NCBI RefSeq assembly: GCF_023343835.1
Contig: NC_064433.1
Coordinates: 183,599,777-183,663,776 of the forward strand
From: Lagopus muta
Lineage: Eukaryota > Chordata > Aves > Galliformes > Phasianidae
Direction of reading: 5' to 3'
DNA: 64,000 nucleotides
Positions 35,161 through 43,442 of this stretch are shown here, piece after piece. Below the pieces are notes generated by a model that was given only the letters and a program-made list of their open reading frames with translations, made no database searches and was not told the DNA's origin. Each line of letters opens with the position of its first letter. Positions within the stretch are counted from its first letter, which is position 1. A program made the translations under genes and the position numbers.

Positions 35161-36519
35161 TAAGTATCTGTTTATTGAGCACTAGGGACTGATCTGCCCA
35201 GAGCACTGGGGAGTCCCTGCAATTTCTTCTATGCTGGGCATCAGGGCATGGCTGGAGCCACGGGATGTCTCCATTCCATGCTGACTGCAGCACTAGGAAG
35301 GGCATGGCTGTGTGCACAGGGTAAATCCACAGTACTAGCACAAATACTGATGCCTAACCAAGTGGGAGAACACAAAGATCAGGTCAAGTAAATTCTGAAA
35401 TGCCAACATACCCTAGGGCTTCTACTCATCCCATATAACCCAGGTACCCAGACTGTGATCCTTCATTCTCAGGATGGTCAGTGGATGATTATGAAAGTTC
35501 CTAGAGGTCCTTCTGCTTTCCCACGGGCAGATTTACCCTTTGATAAGGGTAAATTTACCCTTTGTCTGAGGTCAGTCCCTCCAGCTCACTCCAAAGGCAG
35601 CCAGGGCTACCTGTGCTCCCAGCACACCTCTGCCCTGCGCCTCACAGAGGGTGCCTAACACTGCCAAAGAGATACTCATGGCACAACAAAAACACACACC
35701 AAACTGCAGAGAAGGAAAGATTTATTCCCTGATTGCTTCCTAGTGCATACTGAAGCCAGAATCAGCAAGGAATTGAGCTCAAGGAGTACTAACAGGACAC
35801 AGAAGGGAGACTGACTTGAAATGCCCAATTGGGGGTCCCAGTGCAATTGTGTTTTGAAACAGAGGGCAAAAAGTGAGCATGGAAAGAGGCAGTCTGGTTT
35901 AGAAAGAAAACTCAAGCTTTTAAAATTCAGCTTTGAAGTTGCTTTTCTTTCTTTTCCTATCTCATTCTTCTCTGGTGAACATGTGGGCAATACGTATTTA
36001 TACTGCAGTTCCTTCTGAATACTTTGTGAGCCCATCTGCGTCCCTCACCACCCTCCACACCTCTGGAGTTGCAGCAGAAGGGGCTCAGTGCTTACCAGAG
36101 GAGACCACAGCAAAGCACTGCCTGTTACTCATGTTTGATAAAAGCAGCATCAGAACATCTGATTTTTTTGCAGACATTTCAAATGAGCTCAAGGACCTGT
36201 TTCCCTTGCGACACCACAGCAAAAATATAAATAAAAAATGGTTTCCTGTTACAGTGGCTTTTATAAAAGTACCAACAGTCACAGATTCTGTAAATAACTT
36301 TTAAATTATGGTCATGCAGTGTCAACAGGACATCCTGTGCAATGCCCTTAGCTAAGGAGCATCTCCGCTGTGAGTGAGTCCTGCTGGCAGGGCAGTGCTT
36401 GCAGCACCACCCAACAGCACCATTGAACGCAATGGTTCTAGAGCACAGCACTGCAGGAAGCTCAGCTCTGAGCCATGCCAATGACACACGGTTACCTCCA
36501 GTTCCCATGTCACTGTTAA
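35161..36519. other. Non-coding stretch with a compact palindrome
   Basis: No gene or transposon is seen. The exception to otherwise plain sequence is the overlapping hairpin and palindrome at 35531-35564, listed separately. Confidence 0.5.
35531..35564. repeat. Overlapping perfect hairpin, palindrome and direct repeat
   Basis: ATTTACCCTT at 35531-35540 pairs perfectly with AAGGGTAAAT at 35545-35554 across a four-base TGAT loop. Bases 35545-35562 form a perfect 18-base palindrome, AAGGGTAAATTTACCCTT. The 12-mer ATTTACCCTTTG occurs twice, at 35531-35542 and 35553-35564. The three symmetries share the same bases. Confidence 0.9.
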
Positions 36520-37175
36520 AGAGATAAGGGGAAAGGCAACTCGGAAAGCAAATGGTATCCTGGGCTCCCTCAGAAGAAGGGTAGCCTGTAGGGACAGGGA
36601 GGTGATTGTCCCTCTTTACTCTGCCCTTGTGAGGCTCCATCTGCAGTACTGGGTCCAGCTCTGGGGTCCCTGATATGAGAAAGGCAGTGCTGTTGGAGAG
36701 GGTCCAGAGGAGGGCTATAAAGATGATCAGGGGGCTGGAGCACCTTCCCTATGAAGACAGGCTGAGGGAGCTGGGCTTGTTCAGCCTGCAGAAAAGAAGG
36801 CTGCAGGCTGACATCATTGCAGCCTTCCAATACCTAAAGGGAGCCTAAAACAGGACGTGAATCAACTCTTTGAAAGGGTAGATGACAGCAGGACAAGGGG
36901 AAATGGTTTTAAGTTGAGGGAGGGAAGATTTATGTTGGACGTCAGGGGAAAGTTCTTTGCAGAGGGAGTGGTGAGGTGCTGGAACAGCTGCCCAGAGAGG
37001 CTGTGGATGCCCCGTCCCTGGAGGTGTTCAAGGCCGGGTTGGATGGGGCCCTGGGCAGCCTGGTCTGGTATTAAATGTGGAGGTTGGTGGCCCTGTATGC
37101 AACTGGGGGGTTGGAGATTCATGATCTTTGAGTCCCTTCCAACCCAAGCCACTCTCTGATTCTACGATTCTCTGA
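36520..37175 (+). mobile_element. Longest CR1 LINE fragment in the window, plus orientation
   Basis: About 650 bases with a complete 3' end. The left half is ORF2 C-terminal coding sequence. The right half is 3' UTR with GTTGGACGTCAGGGGAAAGT, CTGCCCAGAGAGGCTGTGG, CCCTGGAGGTGTTCAAGG, GGGCCCTGGGCAGCCTG and CCCTTCCAACCCAAGCCACT, ending in CTGATTCTACGATTCTCTGA. It is 5'-truncated and cannot move by itself. It lies just left of the CpG island at 37351. Confidence 0.95.
36548..36847 (+). pseudogene. Broken CR1 ORF2 (reverse transcriptase) C-terminal remnant
   Basis: The frame from 36548 reads a CR1-like segment including [20 protein letters not shown] and then meets a TGA near 36670. From about 36684 the frame shifted by one base continues the same protein family: [43 protein letters not shown] and a stop. 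So the remnant carries at least one frameshift and one premature stop. It is the thumb and tail end of a LINE reverse transcriptase and is non-functional. Confidence 0.88.
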
Positions 37176-37239
37176 CTCATGAGCTGGGAAGATGAATTTA
37201 TGTCCTACACCAAGATCTGACCAAGCTGCACTTGCAAGG

Positions 37240-37266
37240 AAAAAAAAAAAAAGAAAAGAAAAAAGG
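37240..37266. repeat. A-rich low-complexity tract
   Basis: About 27 bases of A with scattered G, between the CR1 at 36520-37175 and the CpG island. CR1 elements do not end in poly-A, so this is not the tail of that copy. Confidence 0.8.
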
Positions 37267-37532
37267 AAGCTTGAAAAGGCAGTCACTGAAGTTCACGCTT
37301 TGTAATGGAAATAACAAATACGCAAAGCAGAGCTACTTCGGCTGTGCACAATCAGAGCACGAACGATGCACACGAAACGGCGAAGCAAAGCGCTGCGCAG
37401 CGCAGCACGGGCAGCCAAACCCGCGCTGCCCACGCGCAGTAGCGCGAAAACCGCAGCGCCCTGCCGGGACTGCACCAGCGGCGCGCGCCCGCGCCCGGCC
37501 CCGCCCCGCGCCTCTCCATTGGCCCCCGGCTG

Positions 37533-37540
37533 TGACGTCA
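37533..37540. promoter_or_regulatory. Full palindromic cAMP response element
   Basis: Perfect TGACGTCA, the CREB/ATF consensus. It lies 11 bases right of an inverted CCAAT box and 68 bases left of the octanucleotide array, inside the CpG island. Confidence 0.75.
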
Positions 37541-37607
37541 CCGTGTTGCTGGGTGGAAAAGCAGTGACGCAAGGCGGGCGCGCGAATGCGGCGGGTGGAG
37601 AATGAAT

Positions 37608-37711
37608 GGGGCGAAGGGGCGAAGGGGCGAAGGGGCGAAGGGGCGAAGGGGCGAAGGGGCGAAGGGGCGAAGGGGCGAAGGGGCGAAGGGGCGAAGGGGC
37701 GAAGGGGCGAA
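37608..37711. repeat. Perfect 13-copy array of the octanucleotide GGGGCGAA
   Basis: Thirteen identical 8-base units span exactly 104 bases with no substitution. Each unit has a run of four G and one CpG. Because 8 is not divisible by 3, all three forward frames encode the same cyclic octapeptide (Gly-Ala-Lys-Gly-Arg-Arg-Gly-Glu). All three reverse frames encode Pro-Leu-Arg-Pro-Phe-Ala-Pro-Ser. No frame on either strand has a stop, which explains the long overlapping open frames here. The array sits at the downstream edge of a promoter-like CpG island. Confidence 0.97.
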
Positions 37712-37911
37712 GGGCGCGGGGCCGGCATGTGCAGCCCCGAGGGAGCTGAGCTGTGCACGGGAGAGGGGGAGAAGCCGGTGGCAGGTCTGCGATCCTCTGT
37801 GGGGCGCTCCCGTTGTGTTCCCTGCACAGCTGGGTATGATGCGAGGGTTTATCCTGTGACCCCACCAAGATGGGCAATGACAGGGAACGTTCTGTCCAGC
37901 CACTTTGGGAG

Positions 37912-37913
37912 GT
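37912..37913 (+). other. Candidate splice donor right of the CpG island
   Basis: GGGAG followed by GTGAAT fits the donor consensus fairly well. If transcription starts near 37,550-37,600 on the plus strand, a first exon of about 320 bases containing the octanucleotide array could end here. No acceptor or second exon was identified, so this is a hypothesis. Confidence 0.2.
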
Positions 37914-39005
37914 GAATGAACAAGGCCATCCATCCCACTCACTGATTGCTACCTCGGGAATATATTCCTAATCCAGCGAGTCAGGTTGCTCACTTTGTGC
38001 CCAGATCCATCTCACTCAGGAGCTCACAGGCTCACCAGCTCACCTAGTGCCGGGGCCTGTATGGTGTGGCCACCCTGTGCCAGCAGCCAGTATCTCAGCA
38101 TCTCGTTTTGTTGGCATGCCATGCACAACCTATGACATGCAATGAACAGCAGGTTGCCACCTGAACCTTCACACGGAGGAGTGAGAACCAAAATAACAAA
38201 TGCATTTTCAGCTAGGGCAAAGGCAGCAGCCTTTGAATGGGAACTGCTGGATTAACTCATGACTCAGCTGGCTGCACGCTGTGGCACATGTTGGGCTTAG
38301 GGCCGTCGCCGAGGCCGTGCTGGCTTTGCTGAAAGCAGAGCAAAACGTGGGCAGGGCAGCAGGGATGTTGCCTGCTCATCCTCCCTTTGAGTACTGGGAT
38401 GGTGCTGGGAGACACTGAGCTGGGGCATGGTGCAGGGTGCGCAGTGCAGGGCTGGCCAGCTTTGCCATGCTTGTTGGAGTGGGAGGAAGGAGCCAGCCCA
38501 GGCGCCAAAACGTCTGCGAGGCCGCTTAGATCATGATCACAATGTTTTTCTGCATAGGGATCCACGTAAATAGAAGCCATTCATCCAGGCAGAGAGGACT
38601 GGCAGCTTTCAGAGTCACCCTGTCCGCTGATACACAGCCACCGTAGGTTTTGCCCTCTCTTTGATTTCTGCCCTCCTCCCCCAGCAGCAGAATTCCCAGG
38701 GCATCATCCTCATGAAACGGCCTTTTGTTTCTGGGTGCCCAAAGCTGATGCATCTCTGACTCTGCTCCATTTCACTGCCCTGGCTGCTGGTGTCACCTTC
38801 CCAGCACGTCCTGGCCCGGGTGGCGTTGCAGTATCACTGTTTTTCTCTGCAGTCCCACTCCTGCCAGCCAGAAACCAAAATCCTTGCACTTGCCTGGCCC
38901 CAGCCACCATCAGCGAGCCTCCTGTTGCCCAGCCACTGGCTGTGGGCCGATTAGAGCTGGGAACACACCGCCAAGCCATTGGTTCAAAATGCCTGGCTCT
39001 TTGAT
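37914..39005. other. Non-coding stretch, no gene seen
   Basis: Moderate GC content, no CpG island, no transposon recognised. Open frames at 38257-38580 (minus) and 38735-39004 (plus) overlap frames on the other strand and show no family resemblance. Confidence 0.45.
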
Positions 39006-39248
39006 AGAATCACAGAATGAACTGAGTTGGAAGGGACCCCAAAGATCACCAAGTTCCAACCTCCCTGCCATAGGCAGGGTTGCCAACCTCTAGATCAAGT
39101 ACCAGATGAGATTGCCCAGGGCCCCATCCAGCCTGGTCATGAACACCTCCAGGGATGATGGGGCATCCACCACCTGTGGGCAGTCTGTTCCAGCACCTCA
39201 CACTTCCAGCACTTGCTCGATGATAAACCTCCCCCTGACATCTAAATA
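39006..39248 (-). mobile_element. CR1 LINE 3' fragment, minus orientation (first of a tandem pair)
   Basis: It begins TAGAATCACAGAATGAACTG and has GTTGGAAGGGACCCCAAAGA, AGGGTTGCCAACCTCTAGAT, GCCCAGGGCCCCATCCAGCC and AACACCTCCAGGGATGATGG. It stops at CCCCTGACATCTAAATAAA, where a second CR1 3' end begins immediately. Confidence 0.95.
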
Positions 39249-39252
39249 AATG

Positions 39253-39745
39253 ATAGAATCATGGAATCATAGAATGGCTTGGGTTGGAAGGGACCTCAAG
39301 GATCATGAATCTCCCACCCCCCTGCCACATGCAGGGCCACCAACCTCCATATCTAATACTAGACCAGGCTGCCCAGGGCCCCATCCAACCCGGCCTTGAA
39401 CACCTCCAAGGATGGGGCATCCATAACCTCTCTGAGCAACCTGTTCCAGCAACTCACCACCCTCTTGGTAAAGAACTTCCTCCTGATATCCAACCTATAT
39501 CTTCCCTATCACTATTTACAGGTGTAAAAAGTTGGTTTCCTTCCTGTTTATAATCTCCCTTTAAATATTGGAAGGCTGTAATAAGGTCTCCCCATAGCCT
39601 TCTCTTTTCCAGGCTTAACAAGGCCAGTTCCTCCAGCCTTCTGATAATCTTCACGGCCCTCCTCTGGACCCTCTCCAAAAGCTCCATGTCTTTCTGATGC
39701 TGGGGGCCCTGGACCTGGATGCAGTACTACAGCTGGAGCCTCTCA
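39253..39745 (-). mobile_element. CR1 LINE fragment with ORF2 tail, minus orientation (second of a tandem pair)
   Basis: It begins ATAGAATCATGGAATCATAG and includes GGCTTGGGTTGGAAGGGACC, AGACCAGGCTGCCCAGGG, GGCCTTGAACACCTCCAAGG and TTCCTCCTGATATCCAACC. It then enters ORF2-derived sequence with CCCTCCTCTGGACCCTCTCC and TGCAGTACTACAGCTGGAGC. It lies directly head-to-tail behind the fragment at 39006-39248, so one copy probably inserted at or into the end of the other. Confidence 0.95.
39496..39687 (-). pseudogene. CR1 ORF2 C-terminal remnant
   Basis: On the minus strand the frame starting at 39687 reads [20 protein letters not shown], then LALLSLEKRRLWGDLITAF and QYLKGDYKQEGNQLF. This is the conserved C-terminal tail of the CR1 reverse-transcriptase protein. 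A stretch usually present between the LEEL and LALLSLEK segments is missing, so there is an in-frame deletion. Only the last 60 or so codons remain and no catalytic motif is present. Confidence 0.88.
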
Positions 39746-42700
39746 TTCAGGTACATTGCTGTGATCCCACTCGCTGTGAAGCACAGTTTTGGCTGTGGTG
39801 TCATCTGATCTCACCTCTGCAGGGTCTCCTGGTTTTCTTTTTTTCCTTAATACTCTAAGGGAAGAGCCTCTAGCCACTCTAGGTTGCAAGTCTTCAGGAT
39901 CTTCACTGGCAAGAGACATTAATAAAAGTGCAAAGAATGACAACTATCCATAGATTTTTTCTCTGTATGTATAGTTATGCAATAGCTCATGCGTGTCTCA
40001 CTGCTTCTCAGGATACTCTGCTTCTCAGTTCACCAGGAACATTGAGCTAGCTTCAGCCAGCAGCTGTGAATAGCTCTTGGCATACTGCTTATTTGCCTGA
40101 GCCTTCAGCAGTGCAAGGAACCCACAGCACATGCTCCTGTCATCCTCCTGAAAAGTGATGAGCCAAGTGTTAGCACTTCAGCAACAATTTGAGTGGGAAA
40201 GTTGCAAGCCTGCCACATGTGCATAATACCTGCATGGTGCAAGCACGTTTGGACAAAAGCCATTCAATGAATCTGTTTTGTCACAGTGCAGCTGCACTAC
40301 ATCCAGCCTCTTGCTGCACTGTGGTTGTGCTCAGGTCCGAGCATGAGCTTTGCACCCAGATGCCTGTCCCCAGGTGCAGTGCCCCTGGCAGTTCTGCAGT
40401 GATCAGTGACAAGTTCCAGCTGTCCTGTGCTTTGCATCTGTCCAAGCAAACACAGGCACCAGGTTTCAGCACAGGCTGTGCCCATGCCTCGGTTACCCAC
40501 AGCAAGAATCATTCTCCTCGTCTGATAGCTTTCATGGATGGATGTAACCCAGGTGCTGGGGTAGGAGGGGGAGGTGGGGGGGCACGCAGCTTTTTCCTAA
40601 GCTAATGAGAGTGGCAGCTAATTAGATGGCCAACATCCCACCAGGCCTTTTACCTCTCCTAAGAGATCCTGCCTTGACTAATCAAGCCAGCACGAACGGC
40701 AGGAAAGCATTGATAGCAGAAGAAAATGAGATCACCCCAGAACTATCACACTGCCTTTCTGGGTGAGCAGAACATAATTTATCTCCCTCAGTCACTCAGA
40801 TAACTCCAGGTATGCTGTGCTGAGCTCTTCCCATTGGTGCCATTCTCAGGCACTCAGTTGTCACATCAGCTTTGTTCTCAATTTAGGCATTTTCTGGCTT
40901 TACTTTCTCTGCAGCTTATCAAGTAGTAGGCACTGTTCTTCATAACTCCTAAGATAACTACTCTTTCTGGACTTTTGTTTTTGCCATTCAACACCTTTCA
41001 TGAATGGATCTCACTTGCTCCTGGAAGCAAAAAACCCTGAAAGGGGATAGCAAGAGGCAGGTGGGCTTTAATTCCCCTGCCCTCTCCTTGTCCATTACAG
41101 CTTCATAAAGCCTGAAGACCTCCAGAGCAATTCCAGGAGTGGGAAAGGAGAACCCAATCTGACAGAATCACAAATCCATGCTGTGGGTTTATTTCTGAAC
41201 AGTGTCATCTCTCCATTGTCCCAGTGGGCAGAAGGAAAACTGGCTGCAGAAGGGACGTGCTTAGAATTCATTTTGCCAGATTCCAACTGTGGCACATTTT
41301 CTGATGAAAGAAGTGCAGCCTGTGTTTGATCAAGGAGACATCAGTGCCATTTCAACCTCTGCCTTTATGAAGCTTCTTTTGTCCTTCGGCAGGTTTTGGG
41401 CAGCTCCTTGTCCACACCTTCAGCTGGCCCATCACTTGCAGCACAGCACTGCTGCTTTACTTAAAGGGAAACTAAATCTCCTGCCTGAGAACTATATGGG
41501 AAAATTTGCTTTGCATGAGCTGGCTGTGAAGAAGCAAATTCCCTGCCCAGCAGCAGAACGTGCCTATGAATAGTCCCTGTGTAAACAGGGTTGCACATTG
41601 CAGAACGGCATCGGGCATGCTTTCCACCAGCCATCTCTTCCTGAAATTCAATAGACATTGATATTTATATCCAGCCTTTGAGGTTTAGCATGCTTCAGCA
41701 CAAATATACATTTATTAATACCGCAATACTTTGGGTCTTACTGACTCCCACTGAGTCTTATTTCACTCACAGGTACACTCTTTTTCCTGGACTGTCATGC
41801 TTGAAATAAGCTAAGCCAAGAGTGGATGATCTTTCAGCAGAACAAGTAATTTGCTGAAGGCTCCATTCAGCAATATTTTCCTTATTTCACTTGATCAAAG
41901 TGCTGTTTAAGCAGAGGGCTATGTTCTGCCCAGCAGCAGAGTGGTGTTACTGATATATGGCAGCAGTGGTCGCAGCAGCAGGGATCTGAGTGCCCATTGA
42001 CAAAGCAGAGATCAGGAATCTGGCCCAGCATCCTCAAAATAAGAATGCTGGGAATAGAGCAATGCCAAGGAAGAATTTGGCCCATACTGTTTCTGGAATG
42101 AAGAAGCCAAATAATACAAAGATGTGAGCGGATCTGTAGTCTGTTTATAAGAAAATCCATGATTTATAGAGCCCAGCAAGAGGAAGGTTAAGCTTCAAGA
42201 GCAATACAGCATAACAAAAAGAAGTTATTTCTCCCTGTAAAAAGACACTTTAATAGAAATGAGGATGAATAAAATTCTCAAGATGTGACTTTGCTGTGGA
42301 TTACAATCCTGTTATGGATTGTAGATCCTTTGCAGATCACACTGTTGTGCTGTATGAAGGCATCAGTCTGCTTATAAAACAATTGTTTCCCTGATTCTGC
42401 TGCCCAGCATCTTCCTGAATCTGTGTCAATATAAATGCTTCTGCAGCAAGAGTAAGTAGCCAGGTCTACATGCCTGAGGTTCAGTCAGATGTGATGATGT
42501 TACTCATTTAATTGCCCAAACAGGAGCCAGGTCCCACCATCTCCTGATGCGGGGCTCCACTGCTGGAGCTGGGGCTGCCGGCTCTTTCCCAGCAGAACAA
42601 GGTGCATTGCTTGCATCCTGCCTTTCCCTTCCTGCAGCATCATAAATAGAGCTTGTGCGTTCTGCAGAGCTGGGCTGAAATAGGTCAGTCTTCGAAGGCA

Positions 42701-43403
42701 GATCTGCTTACAGGAGTCACTCTTTTCCATCAGGCAGTCGGGCAGATCCCCAGAGGAGTGTTTCTTTAAGGCTGAATTGCAGAATTCAAGATTTCTCCTG
42801 TCCAGGAATGTTCCTGGCATTTTGCTGGTGTTTGATGAAAGAAGAAACATGCCATGCAGACAAGCCTTCAGCGCTGAGCCTGTTTTGCTGGGGAGGATCC
42901 CATGTGCTGACTGCCTTTGCTCACACATCTAATTGCTTCTTGTGGGTACCTTCTGAGAAAACCCTGCTTGCACTGACAACCTGTTTTTTCAGGGTGTAAC
43001 CGTCAGAAAAATAATGTAGTGGGATTAAAAAAAAAAAATGCAATAAAAATAAGCCAAGTTTAAAACAGATGCAAATGTTTCATCACTTCAGCCCTTTGTC
43101 CAGAAACAAAGAATAAAACTGTGTTATAATTCAAACTCATCTTCCAACTTACTTAGATATCTTGGGGGGCTTCAATAGGAGATGGTCCTAAATTATGTGC
43201 CATATCCCAAAGGCTGCTGAGTTTTGTATTTGTTGTGAAAATAATGAAAGCCCTACCATTGCCAGTGAGTAACGGAAGCTAATCTCACTGATCAGCTCCA
43301 TCTTTAACATGGCATCATGCTGTACCATGTGTTTCATTTGCAAAATATGAACAGACAATTTTTGCTGCTTGAGAATTTCTTTCTCCAGCAGGACAAAGAC
43401 ATC

Positions 43404-43442
43404 TACACACACACACAAAAAAAAAAGAAAGAAAGGAAAAAA
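43404..43442. repeat. Short (CA)n followed by A-rich tract
   Basis: About seven AC units followed by about 25 bases of A with scattered G. Simple-sequence low complexity. Confidence 0.8.

Larger units (their letters stand above)
37351..37870. promoter_or_regulatory. Isolated CpG island with CCAAT, CRE and GC-box motifs (orphan promoter candidate)
   Basis: CpG density jumps sharply between about 37,360 and 37,740, unlike the DNA on either side. Motifs seen are a GC box GGCCCCGCCCCGCG at 37497-37510, an inverted CCAAT box (ATTGG) at 37518-37522, a full CRE TGACGTCA at 37533-37540 and a CRE-like TGACGCAA at 37565-37572. There is no TATA box nearby. The spacing and combination are typical of a TATA-less promoter with transcription starting downstream, toward the octanucleotide array. 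No conserved protein follows, so a non-coding RNA or a first exon with no recognised coding part is possible. Direction is inferred, not proven. Confidence 0.65.

Noticed and set aside
37240..37266. A-rich tract as the tail of a processed pseudogene
   Set aside because: The sequence to the left is CR1, which does not have a poly-A tail, and no gene-like body or target-site duplication is visible.
37293..37877. Minus- and plus-strand open frames through the octanucleotide array
   Set aside because: They are open only because neither strand of the 8-base unit contains a stop in any frame. The flanking residues show no family.
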